64,000 bases of DNA, from NCBI RefSeq assembly GCF_030323145.1, contig NZ_CP100470.1:3079001-3143000 (forward strand). Direction: 5' to 3'. This stretch comes from Mesorhizobium sp. C432A. GTDB taxonomy: Bacteria > Pseudomonadota > Alphaproteobacteria > Rhizobiales > Rhizobiaceae. Positions 39,128 through 46,756 of this stretch are shown piece by piece; the first letter of the stretch is position 1; each line of letters opens with the position of its first letter. A program made the position numbers and the translations under genes. The notes below the pieces were generated by a model. It did not search any database, was not told the origin of the DNA, and was given only the letters and a program-made list of their open reading frames with translations.

Positions 39128-40125
39128 GCGAAGCGCAGCCTCTGGCCGATGCCTTTATCAGCAGCCTTGGCCAGCATCGCCTTGCCCAGCGCAATGTCGG
39201 ACAGCGACAGGCCGCGATGCCAGAACAGGATCGTCTCGTCGTCGCTCTGGCGTCCCGGCTTGAGACCGGCAGCGATCTGGCCGAGCTCGGCGTGCAGCGT
39301 CGCTTCGCTCAGCCGCCCGGTCTCGACATGGGCGCGCAGCGAGCCGAACTTGCCGCCTTTGCACTGGCCCCAGTCGTCGACGACCATTTTCTGCATGATG
39401 TCGGTCAATGACAGCTCCACCGCGCTCATCGTACCATAGGGCACGACCAGCGCACCGGGCTTGATCCATTCGGTCTTGAGCAGCGGCTGCGGCTCCGGCA
39501 GCCGCGAGGCCTCGACGACGATGTCGGCGCCCTTGATGCAGCTTTCCCAGTCGGCAACCGCGGTAACTTTCTTGCCGAGATCGGCCGAGAGTTTGGCGGC
39601 GAAGCCGTCGCGGCTTTCCGGGCGGCGCGAATGGACGCGGATCTCGTCGAAGTCGAAGAGATGGTCGAGCAGGCGCACATTCCAATAGGCGGTGCCGCGC
39701 GCGCCGATATGGGCCAGCACCTTGGAGTTCTTGCGCGCCAGATGTTTGGCGCCAATGGCGGTGACGGCGCCGGTGCGCATGTCGGTGATGACGGTGGCGT
39801 CGAGAATGGCGCGCGGCGTGCCGGTGCGCGGATCGAACAGGTTCAAAATGCCAAATTCTGAAGGGAGCCCGTGCAGATAGTTGTCGACATAGTCGCCGAC
39901 GATTTTCACGCCCGCCGTATCGAGCGGCGCAACGTAGCCGCGCAGAACGTTGAAATGGCCATGGAAGGAAGGGGCGGGTTCAAGATGGACGCGCGGCTCG
40001 ATCACCGTCTGGCCATTGCCTTGCGCGATAAGCCCGGCTTCGACAGCGGCAATGATTTCGCCGTCGGTCATCTCCAGGGCTTCGATATCGAGGCCATTGA
40101 GGTAGTCGATATAGATAGGCTTCAT
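39124..40125 (-). CDS. Ornithine cyclodeaminase/mu-crystallin family protein
   Basis: NAD(P)-binding protein of 333 residues. ATG 40125 opens the family-typical MKPIYIDYLNGLDIEALEMT; the region upstream is non-coding or antisense to the MFS gene. The Rossmann part includes TAIGAKHLARKNSKVLAHIG, and VVPYGTMSAVELS follows. Members act as ornithine cyclodeaminases, amino-acid dehydrogenases or imine reductases; a closely similar group has been named tyramine oxidase subunit B in databases. Coupling to the lyase homologue (ATGA overlap) and a divergent MFS gene suggests a small amine or amino acid pathway. Confidence 0.85.
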   Translation of the reverse strand: MKPIYIDYLNGLDIEALEMTDGEIIAAVEAGLIAQGNGQTVIEPRVHLEPAPSFHGHFNVLRGYVAPLDTAGVKIVGDYVDNYLHGLPSEFGILNLFDPRTGTPRAILDATVITDMRTGAVTAIGAKHLARKNSKVLAHIGARGTAYWNVRLLDHLFDFDEIRVHSRRPESRDGFAAKLSADLGKKVTAVADWESCIKGADIVVEASRLPEPQPLLKTEWIKPGALVVPYGTMSAVELSLTDIMQKMVVDDWGQCKGGKFGSLRAHVETGRLSEATLHAELGQIAAGLKPGRQSDDETILFWHRGLSLSDIALGKAMLAKAADKGIGQRLRFA

Positions 40126-40234
40126 GCAATGTCCTTGGCCGCCCGCCCATCCATAACAGGCTGCGAGCCGACACGGAAGTTTGTTGGATAAGCTCTGGAC
40201 GGGGCCAGCCATATGCTGTTCAACGCGGTTCGCC

Positions 40235-40762
40235 ATGACTGCCGTTCCCGACACCGAGGCCTCCGCCGTAACCGCCAGCAATGCGCGGCGCGTGGCGTTG
40301 ATCGTTGCCATCGCCTTTTTCATGCAGCTGCTGGATTCGACGATCATCTCGACCTCGCTGCCGCAGATGGGACAATCCTTCGGCGTGCCGGCGGTGGCGA
40401 TGAGCATCGGCATCACCGCCTATATGCTGACCATGGCAGTGTTCGTGCCGCTGTCGGGCTGGCTTGCCGACCGCTTCGGCGCGCGCAACATCTTCCTGCT
40501 GGCGATCGTACTGTTCACGCTGGCCTCGCTGGCCTGCGGCTTCTCGCAAAGTCTGCCTCAGTTCGTTGCCGCTCGCGTCGTGCAAGGCCTTGGCAGCGCG
40601 CTGATGACGCCGGTCGGGCGAATTCTGGTGCTGCGCAATGCGTCGAAATCGGAGCTGCTCAACGCCACGGCGCTGATCACCTGGCCGGCGTTGTTTGCGC
40701 CCGTGGTCGGGCCGGTGCTTGGCGGCTTCATCACAACCTATCTCTCCTGGCACTGGAATTTC
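40235..40762 (+). pseudogene. MFS drug-type transporter, N-terminal fragment interrupted by IS element
   Basis: From ATG 40235 the frame encodes about 176 residues of a 14-TM EmrB/QacA-type MFS exporter: MQLLDSTIISTSLPQM in TM1, GWLADRFGARNIFLLAI (motif A), ARVVQGLGSALMTPVGR (motif B) and PVVGPVLGGFITTYLSWHWNF (motif C). It is cut after WNF at the insertion. Deleting the element plus one target copy (3771 bases) rejoins it in frame with the segment at 44534, giving WNFFINVPLG and a 477-residue transporter. It is divergent from the ornithine-cyclodeaminase-like gene. Confidence 0.9.
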
Positions 40763-40790
40763 CGGTATTATGGAGCAAACTCACCAAATA
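40755..40790. repeat. Left target duplication and left terminal inverted repeat
   Basis: GGAATTTC at 40755-40762 is the left copy of the 8-bp target duplication. The 28-bp left terminal repeat follows at 40763-40790, starting CGGTATTATGGAGCAAAC. Confidence 0.93.
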
Positions 40791-40831
40791 CGAGGTTTAC
40801 ATAATCGTATTCGATATGTTACCCATCATGC

Positions 40832-41302
40832 ATGGAGAACCGTCAGGAATACGATAGACCTAATACCGTGGCTGGCCTTGTCGGCAAGCATCGGGAGCTT
40901 ATGGCGCTGCGTGAGAAGTACCGCGCCGAGATCAAGAAGCTGACCATCGACATAGACCATCTGGACGCGGCCATCCGGCTCTTTGATCCCAGCGCCGACA
41001 CGTCTCCTCTGAAAGAGTACGTCACCAAGCACCGGGCCGTGAAAGGCTCTGTGAAGCGCTTTGTACTCAACACCATGCGGGAAGCTACCGCGCCTCTCAC
41101 GTCGCGCCAGATCACCGAGCTATGGGTTGCCGACCGTGGCCTAGCCGCCGACGAAGCGACCGTCACCACGATAAGGAAGCGCATCGGCGCCTGCATAAAG
41201 GTTTGCGTGATCCAAGGGCTGATTGAGGAATGCGGCTGGACCGACGATCACGACGCATTCGGGCCTTACAAGCTATGGAAACTGAAAAGGGGCGACCAAT
41301 AG
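40832..41302 (+). CDS. Hypothetical passenger protein with coiled coil and winged-helix-like C-terminus
   Basis: Protein of 156 residues, not recognised. Residues 12-48 are rich in charged heptads (HRELMALREKYRAEIKKL) and could form a coiled coil. Residues 75-150 (FVLNTMREATAPLTSRQITE, then TTIRKRIGACIKVCVIQGLI) look like a winged-helix domain of the kind often found in IS1595 cargo. It lies 41 bases inside the left terminal repeat. No clear ribosome binding site precedes ATG 40832, so the start is uncertain. Confidence 0.7.
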   Translation: MENRQEYDRPNTVAGLVGKHRELMALREKYRAEIKKLTIDIDHLDAAIRLFDPSADTSPLKEYVTKHRAVKGSVKRFVLNTMREATAPLTSRQITELWVADRGLAADEATVTTIRKRIGACIKVCVIQGLIEECGWTDDHDAFGPYKLWKLKRGDQ

Positions 41303-41319
41303 GCCGCCCCTGGCATTGC

Positions 41320-41514
41320 TTACGCCGAAGGGAAGTCGGCGGGGAGATCGCTTGCTGGAGGGATTTCGGGGAACCTACGTCCCGACATCACGTCAGCAAT
41401 CCGGCCAAAGTTGAGGCCGGGGTAGTAACCCGAAATCCACGAATACGGAATCCGCTTCTGTCGGGCCAGTTTGATAACCGGAACCATGTCCGGGGTGAGG
41501 TCTCGGTCGTGCAT
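41320..41514 (-). CDS. Small hypothetical protein (64 aa)
   Basis: A 64-residue protein beginning MHDRDLTPDMVPVIKLARQK. Related short proteins with the same opening and a GRIADVMSGRRFPEIPP-like end occur widely in rhizobia. The segment YSWISGYYPGLNFGRIADVM looks like a helix-turn-helix, so DNA binding is possible. AAAGGAAAAGG lies upstream. It is convergent with the 156-residue gene, with 17 bases between stops. Confidence 0.65.
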   Translation of the reverse strand: MHDRDLTPDMVPVIKLARQKRIPYSWISGYYPGLNFGRIADVMSGRRFPEIPPASDLPADFPSA

Positions 41515-41920
41515 TGCCTTTTCCTTTCACGAAAAGGGTGCGACCGAATATCGGTTGACGCCGATTCGAAGATGAATCATTGTCGTTGCGTTCATGTGTG
41601 CCGATATTCGGCCACGGTTTATGATCCGGGCTTATTCCCGGATCAGTGTGGCACCGGGCATTCGCGCCCGGCACCTACCGCCCAGCGGCGGCTGCTGAAA
41701 CTGACCAAGGTCGGCAAACCTCGTCAGATCAGGAAGCGGTCATATGGGTTCCATCGCATCTCCAATGCTCGAATCGCCGGGGGACAAATCCCCCGGCGGC
41801 TTGAACCTTATTGAAAACCGATCGCTTGGCAAGAGCCTTGTGAGTTAACCGCTGGATTTCTTCTCCCATTTGTTCTATTTGGTAATAGATTAAATAGACC
41901 AATCGAGTTGGAGAAGCCTC
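41515..41920. other. Non-coding, structured region inside the IS element
   Basis: About 400 bases without a convincing gene. CCGAATATCGG at 41544-41554 and its reverse complement at 41601-41611 form an 11-bp inverted pair. GATCCGGG-CTTATT-CCCGGATC at 41623-41644 is a perfect 8-bp hairpin, and CCGGGC-ATTCGC-GCCCGG follows at about 41654-41671. The right end holds the promoter of the gene at 41921. The cluster of stems could be a structured RNA or a terminator array. Confidence 0.45.
41874..41898. promoter_or_regulatory. Operator-like cluster of AATAGA half-sites
   Basis: TCTATT at 41874-41879, AATAGA at 41884-41889 and AAATAGA at 41892-41898 give a perfect TCTATT-TGGT-AATAGA palindrome plus a third half-site. 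It sits 22 bases before the gene at 41921 and is AT-rich in contrast to the surroundings. This suits a repressor site overlapping the promoter. Confidence 0.4.
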
Positions 41921-42670
41921 ATGGCTAACGTCCGCAGCCCCAATTACCCTGTCACTGATTTGGCCGGCGCTCTGGCCATGGCCAGGAAGCTCTACGAGAA
42001 AGATGGGCGGAACAAAGTGTCCAAGGCCGCGCTGGCGGGGCACCTAGGGCACGATAGCCTGAGCGGGCCGGCTCTCGGGAAGATCGGGGCTTTGCGGGCC
42101 TACGGGCTTATTGACGCCAATGGCGACGATTACAGAATCACCGATGACGGCCTTACTGCGCTGATGGCTCCGGAGGACTCATTGGACAGAGTGGAGGCGC
42201 TGCGTCGATTGGCATTCCAGCCGAGCCTTTTCAGTGCAATTGCAAAGGACTTTCCAACAGCGCCGAGCGATAGCAACCTTCGCTACTGGCTCGCTAAACG
42301 GGGCTTTTCTGCAGACGGCGCGGCGAAGGCGGCAAAGACCTATCTGGCTACTCTCGCGCTTGCGACCAGTATGGAGAAGGGGTACCCTCATTCTCCAAAC
42401 CCTATGGAGGATGAGATGATGGAGGCCACGGAACTGGCACGTCCGATTCAGCGACGGTCAACAGAGATGGTTGACGTGTCGCCGCTCAAGCCGGGGGTGC
42501 GTCAGGAAGTTATCGCGTTGGACGAAGGGGACGTGACCATCACATTCCCCGAAAACCTTTCGTCGGAAAGCTTCGAGGATCTAGAGGATCACTTGAAGAT
42601 TTTTGTTCGTAGGATGCAGCGGCGCGCGAACGCAAAGATTCTCGGCTTTGACGAGGGCGACCAGCACTAG
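41921..42670 (+). CDS. Hypothetical passenger protein (249 aa), possible winged-helix N-terminus
   Basis: Protein of 249 residues, not recognised. Residues 1-90 (LAGALAMARKLYEKDGRNKV, KAALAGHLGHDSLSGPALGK, ITDDGLTALM) look like one or two winged-helix units, the style of a predicted transcriptional regulator. The C-terminal part (EVIALDEGDVTITFPENLSS) is acidic with a helical end. GGAG stands upstream of ATG 41921. It is tail-to-tail with the transposase gene and their last codons overlap by four bases. Confidence 0.75.
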   Translation: MANVRSPNYPVTDLAGALAMARKLYEKDGRNKVSKAALAGHLGHDSLSGPALGKIGALRAYGLIDANGDDYRITDDGLTALMAPEDSLDRVEALRRLAFQPSLFSAIAKDFPTAPSDSNLRYWLAKRGFSADGAAKAAKTYLATLALATSMEKGYPHSPNPMEDEMMEATELARPIQRRSTEMVDVSPLKPGVRQEVIALDEGDVTITFPENLSSESFEDLEDHLKIFVRRMQRRANAKILGFDEGDQH

Positions 42671-43653
42671 GCGTTGCGGCGCTGCCAGTATCCGCACCAC
42701 TGATTCGACTTCGGCGCAACGCCTACTGCACCGACGACCATAGCGTACTGAGTGCCGTTGGCTTCGCGACGGTTATCTTCGCGCCATGCCATCTCGGCGG
42801 CATAGGAGCCGAGATAGTCGCCAGCGATGCGATGGTGAATGCCGATCTCGGCGCGGCGGATACGCGAGAAGAACGATTCGGCGGCATTCGTGCAAGCGCC
42901 GTCCTTGGAATACGCTTCCTGATGGTTGATGCGCTTTATCGGGAAATAGGCCGCCAGCTTGTCCCAGTGTGACGCCTCGTCGGCGTGGACGGTCGAACCG
43001 TGCTTCACGTTGGCAGCGACGAATGCAACGCCATCGGCTTCTGTGCGAGCCACGTGGGTGACGGTGCGGCCATCAGCTTCGCGGGCAACAATTACCGACT
43101 GGCGCTTGCCGGATTGGTTAGCGGTCAGGCGGCGGTCCTTGCGGTCGCTCTTGTTGTTTGCAGGCTTCACGTAGCCGCCGAAGTAAGCACCATCGACAGC
43201 GACGTTGCCGGCAAGCGCGCCTTCGTTGCGAGCAAGCTTTATGGCTTCGCGGACCTTGTGGAGCATCACGAATGCCGTCTTGTAGTCAACAGAAAGGTCG
43301 CGGGAGAGTTGAAGGGCGCTATAGCCCTTGGCGCCGTTTATGAAGACGGCAATGGCGGCAAGAATGTCGCGGACGGCCAGCTTGCGGCTGGCGAAGATCG
43401 TGCCGGACGTGATGCTGAATTGCTTGTAGCAAGCGCGGCACTTGTAAACCTGGCGCGTCTTGAGGTCATAGGCATCAACGCCGCCGCATTCCGGGCAAAC
43501 CGGCTCACCATCCGTTTCCGACCAGCGGATTTTGCGGAATGCCGTCCGGGCTTCCGTGTCCGACATGCGCATGACCTTGACCAGCGATAGGGTCTTAGCG
43601 GCGGGGGAGAGGAGGAAATGCTGAGACATATCAAATCCGATGATGTTCTGCAT
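42667..43653 (-). CDS. IS1595-family (ISXO2-like) DDE transposase
   Basis: Transposase of up to 328 residues. An N-terminal zinc ribbon has C53PEC56 and C72RAC75. The catalytic core has Asp in VAVDGAYFGG (about 154), Asp in VHADEASHWD (about 225) and the TNAAESFFSRIRRAE block (about 255-270), the family's Asn/Glu replacement of the third acidic residue. The 8-bp target duplication agrees with the family. An internal ATG at 43629 (MSQHFLLSP) may be the true start. Frame and motifs are intact, so it is probably active. Confidence 0.93.
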   Translation of the reverse strand: MQNIIGFDMSQHFLLSPAAKTLSLVKVMRMSDTEARTAFRKIRWSETDGEPVCPECGGVDAYDLKTRQVYKCRACYKQFSITSGTIFASRKLAVRDILAAIAVFINGAKGYSALQLSRDLSVDYKTAFVMLHKVREAIKLARNEGALAGNVAVDGAYFGGYVKPANNKSDRKDRRLTANQSGKRQSVIVAREADGRTVTHVARTEADGVAFVAANVKHGSTVHADEASHWDKLAAYFPIKRINHQEAYSKDGACTNAAESFFSRIRRAEIGIHHRIAGDYLGSYAAEMAWREDNRREANGTQYAMVVGAVGVAPKSNQWCGYWQRRNA

Positions 43654-43728
43654 CGGATATAGGACATTGAATCAGCACATGCAAGGGTATATATCATCAT
43701 CCGTGATGTTTTTTCTGGAGAAATGATG

Positions 43729-43965
43729 ATGGCGGATAATACCCTAACCGCGCCCTATGAGGAGCAGGCAAAAAACATACTGAAAGGCGAGTTGAAGCGT
43801 CGAGGCATAACCTACGCGGCGCTGGCCGAGAGGCTGACCGAGAAGGGCGCCCACGAGAGCGAGCGCAATCTGGCCAACAAGATAAGCCGTGGCAGCTTCA
43901 CCGCCGCGTTTTTCATGATGTGCATGGATGTGATCGGTGTGCGGTCAGTGAGTCTAGAGCACTGA
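43729..43965 (+). CDS. Small DUF6471-like protein, putative DNA-binding
   Basis: About 78 residues. KRRGITYAALAERLTEKG then ERNLANKISRGSFTAAFFMM matches the DUF6471 pattern, a short helix-turn-helix-like domain. Three in-frame ATGs at 43723, 43726 and 43729 follow GGAG; the third has the best spacing. It is divergent from the transposase gene, 75 bases apart, so it may regulate transposase expression. That role is inference. Confidence 0.75.
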   Translation: MADNTLTAPYEEQAKNILKGELKRRGITYAALAERLTEKGAHESERNLANKISRGSFTAAFFMMCMDVIGVRSVSLEH

Positions 43966-43966
43966 C

Positions 43967-44140
43967 CTAGCCGCGTCTGTGCGATTGGCGATCATAGGAA
44001 TCGTCGTCCTTGTTCCTATCAATCGCATTCTGGAACTCGCGCACGACCGCTTTGATCGGAGCGAAATAAAGATCCACGGACTCGCGAACGTCCGACTTTA
44101 GGGTCTCTAAAAAGTCCCTGTTGTCCTTCTGCTCACTCAT
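43967..44140 (-). CDS. Small charged hypothetical protein (57 aa)
   Basis: A 57-residue acidic and basic polypeptide (MSEQKDNRDFLETLKSDVRE, helical, then NAIDRNKDDDSYDRQ). It has no recognised domain. AGGGAG lies seven bases before ATG 44140. It overlaps the end of the preceding membrane protein gene by eight bases, so the two are probably translated together. It converges on the DUF6471 gene. Confidence 0.6.
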   Translation of the reverse strand: MSEQKDNRDFLETLKSDVRESVDLYFAPIKAVVREFQNAIDRNKDDDSYDRQSHRRG

Positions 44141-44369
44141 CTTGCAGCTCCCTTTTCCATGTCTTCCATACCGCGCGGACAAATTTCATACCTTCTACTA
44201 AAGCAAAAAATGACGCGCAAATCACGTCAATGACAAACAGTAGATAGGCTACCGCATCGCATATAACCAGAAGCCAGTAAGGGGCATTGTGTTCCCTCAT
44301 CCATTCGGTGAATTCCCAAATGACAAATGCTGCACAGGCCAATGCGAGGAATATTCCCACGCCGACCAT
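44133..44369 (-). CDS. Small two-TM membrane protein
   Basis: About 78 residues with two hydrophobic segments, GIFLALACAAFVIW near the N-terminus and YWLLVICDAVAYLLFVIDVI in the middle, and a basic C-terminus (VRAVWKTWKRELQDE). ATG 44369 is the first ATG; GTG and TTG codons lie just upstream. It is not recognised. It is coupled to the 57-residue gene and is the passenger nearest the right terminal repeat. Confidence 0.6.
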   Translation of the reverse strand: MVGVGIFLALACAAFVIWEFTEWMREHNAPYWLLVICDAVAYLLFVIDVICASFFALVEGMKFVRAVWKTWKRELQDE

Positions 44370-44497
44370 AATATGCACCAAAAAATTACCAGCAAGTTTT
44401 AGCGAATGCGGCAGAGGTCCCCTCCCTCTTGACGCATTGTTTTAGCCCAATGCTGTGCAGCCCACAAGAACCGCACATAAGGTGGTAACTATCATCA

Positions 44498-44533
44498 TAT
44501 TTGGTGAGTTTGCCCCATAATACCGGGAATTTC
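44498..44533. repeat. Right terminal inverted repeat and right target duplication
   Basis: The 28-bp right terminal repeat at 44498-44525 is the reverse complement of the left repeat with one mismatch. GGAATTTC at 44526-44533 is the right target copy. Confidence 0.93.
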
Positions 44534-45439
44534 TTCATCAACGTCCCGCTTGGGCTCGTCGGGCTGGCGCTGGTCGCGCGCTTCATTCCGGGCGACCGCG
44601 CGGCCGATCCCAAGCCGCTGGATTGGCCGGGGTTTTTCCTCACGTCGCTGGGGCTCGCGCTGCTGCTCTACGGCCTTGAGCGCATCGCACATCCGGAAGA
44701 CGGCGCCTTGCCCGCCGTGCTGCTGGTTGCCGCCGGCATCGTCATCGGCTGGCTGGCGGTGCGGCATCTCCGGCGCGCGCCGCATCCGCTGCTCGATCTC
44801 AGCGCGTTCAGGGTGCAGACCTTCGCCATCTCTACGCTTGCCGCCGGCACCATTTTTCGCGTGGCGATCAACGCCACGCCGTTCCTTTTGGCGCTGCTGT
44901 TTCAGGTCGGCTTTGGCCTTTCGCCGGTCGATGCCGGCTTGATGATCCTGGCCTATTTCCTCGGCAATCTCGGCATGAAGACGGTGACGACGCCGACGCT
45001 GCGGCGCTTTGGTTTTCGCACGGTCATGGTCGTCAACGGCCTGATCGCCTCGGCCTCGATCATGGCCTGCGCTGCGATCTCGCCGGAGACGCCGCAGGCG
45101 CTGGTGGTAGCGCTGATGCTGATCGCCGGCCTGACGCGCTCGATGCAGTTCACAGCGCTGAATACTCTGGCCTTCGCCGATATCGATGCGGCGCAGCGCA
45201 GCTCGGCGGCAACTTTGTCGTCCATGCTGCAGCAGATGTCGATGCTGTTCGGCGTAGCGGTGGCGGCTGCCATTCTGAACCTGTCGCAGATCGTCAGGCA
45301 CCGGCCGGCGCTCGACCTCGTCGATTTTCGCATCGCCTTCCTGGTCATCGGCGCCATCGGGCTGGCGGCGGCGTTGCGGTTCCTCGTGCTGCCGCCCGGT
45401 GCAGGCGCCGAAGTTTCAGGCCACACGTCCAGGACCTGA
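44526..45439 (+). pseudogene. MFS drug-type transporter, C-terminal fragment
   Basis: Continuation of the exporter cut at 40762. It starts with FFINVPLGLVGLALVARFIP, the segment that normally follows WHWNF in EmrB-type transporters, and runs through the remaining TM helices to 45439. It has no start or ribosome site of its own other than chance codons inside the terminal repeat. It would be functional only after precise excision of the element. Confidence 0.9.
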
Positions 45440-45459
45440 ATTCGCAATTTTCGCCGCTC

Positions 45460-45480
45460 AGGCGGCAATTAATTCCGCCT
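45460..45480 (+). terminator. Hairpin after the MFS gene
   Basis: AGGCGG and CCGCCT form a 6-bp stem around CAATTAATT, 20 bases after the MFS stop, followed by TTGTG. It is a modest but well-placed terminator candidate. Confidence 0.45.
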
Positions 45481-45710
45481 TGTGCTTTCGCCTCAGAACG
45501 GCACCTTCGCGCATACGCGCAATGGTGCAACCAAATGCCAAAAGCGCAGCCTTTTCCTAGGATTGCGCCAGTTCTAGCAATCGGTGCGTCCACTGGAAGA
45601 TTATCACTGCCAACGGGTGTTCCGAGCGCGGATTCATTTGACGAAGCGGCGCCGAGCCGATTAGCTTTCTCGGAAGGGGTGGCAGAGCTGCCATCGGGGC
45701 GAATGCAGAC

Positions 45711-46697
45711 ATGAACACGATTGGCTGGCCAAATGTCAGGAGCCTGAATCAGGAAGGCATTGTCTTTGCCATCGCCGTGGTGCTGTTCGTCGCCGCTGCC
45801 ATTGGGCTGCCTGGTTTCATCGCTGCCAACAATCTCGTTGCCATCGTCCGCTCGGTGTCGGTGCTGGGCATTTTGGCGCTCGGCATGGCGGTCGTCATAA
45901 TCGGCAGGGGCATCGACCTGTCGGCGGTGGCGATCATGGCGATGTCGGTCGCCTGGTATCTACAATTGCTCAACGCCGGAACGCCTGATGGGCTCGCCTT
46001 CGCCTATGTGCTGGCAGGCGTGCTCGCCATCGGCCTGCTCAACGGTTTTCTCGTCGCTTATGCCGACGTGCCGGCGATCTTCGTGACGCTGGCGACCGGC
46101 TCCTTCGTCTTCGGCTATGTCCGCTCGCAACTGATCACACAGGATGCGGTGCCGGTGCCTCAGGGCCATTGGGTGGAGTTGCTCGGCGGCCTGCGTTTCC
46201 TCGACATTCCGATCGAAGTGTTCGTCTTCGCCGGGCTCGCCTTCCTGTTCTTCCTGTTCCTGCGCTACACCAAATGGGGCCGCTACATCTATTTCGCCGG
46301 CGACAATCCGGTCGCCGCGCGCAACATCGGCATTCCGGTGCGGCCAATGCTGGTGCTGCGTTATGTGGTTTCGGCCTTCGTCGCGCTGATCGCCGGCCTG
46401 CTGACGGCGTCGAGCCTGCACTCGATCAACACCCGCGTCGTCAACTCGACGCTGCTCTATGACATCGTGCTGGTGGCGGTGATCGGCGGCATCGGCCTGT
46501 CCGGCGGGCGGGGCGGAGTGCGCAATGTGCTGGTGGGCGCTGCACTTATCGGCATCCTGTCGAACGCGATGACCATCATCGACATTCCGCTGCTCTATCA
46601 AAACCTGATCAAGGCGGCGATCCTGCTCGGAGCCATCATCGTCGACGGCATCATCAATCCGCGCGACGAACAGACCGCGCAGCAGGGCGACATCTAA
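45711..46697 (+). CDS. Ribose-type sugar ABC transporter permease
   Basis: Permease of 328 residues of the RbsC/XylH/AraH type with about nine hydrophobic segments. The family motif is MAVVIIGRGIDLSAVAIMAM (about 60-80) and GGIGLSGGRGGVRNVLVGA lies near residue 265-283. It begins an operon of five genes encoding a sugar-type uptake system with two permeases. Upstream 270 bases hold no gene. Confidence 0.9.
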   Translation: MNTIGWPNVRSLNQEGIVFAIAVVLFVAAAIGLPGFIAANNLVAIVRSVSVLGILALGMAVVIIGRGIDLSAVAIMAMSVAWYLQLLNAGTPDGLAFAYVLAGVLAIGLLNGFLVAYADVPAIFVTLATGSFVFGYVRSQLITQDAVPVPQGHWVELLGGLRFLDIPIEVFVFAGLAFLFFLFLRYTKWGRYIYFAGDNPVAARNIGIPVRPMLVLRYVVSAFVALIAGLLTASSLHSINTRVVNSTLLYDIVLVAVIGGIGLSGGRGGVRNVLVGAALIGILSNAMTIIDIPLLYQNLIKAAILLGAIIVDGIINPRDEQTAQQGDI

Positions 46698-46756
46698 GGG
46701 GTACCCGACGGGTCATGCGGACCGGCCGGCAATAAGTGAAAAACAGAGGATGTGAC

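Larger units (their letters stand above)
40763..44525. mobile_element. IS1595-family (ISXO2-like) insertion element with passenger genes, 3763 bp
   Basis: The boundaries are exact. Both ends begin CGGTATTATGG and form 28-bp terminal inverted repeats with one mismatch (40763-40790 and 44498-44525). An 8-bp target duplication GGAATTTC flanks them at 40755-40762 and 44526-44533. Inside is an ISXO2-type transposase on the minus strand plus six genes unrelated to transposition. At 3.8 kb it is far longer than a simple IS1595 member of about 1 kb, so it is a cargo-carrying form. The interior looks less GC-rich than the flanks. It interrupts an MFS transporter gene. Confidence 0.93.

Noticed and set aside
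41230..41814. A 194-residue plus-strand frame inside the IS element
   Set aside because: It runs through the end of the 156-residue gene, the antisense of the 64-residue gene and the hairpin array, with no protein-like pattern.
44386..44643. An 85-residue minus-strand frame across the right end of the IS element
   Set aside because: It straddles the insertion boundary and half of it is antisense to the MFS fragment, so it cannot be an old gene; no motif or ribosome site.
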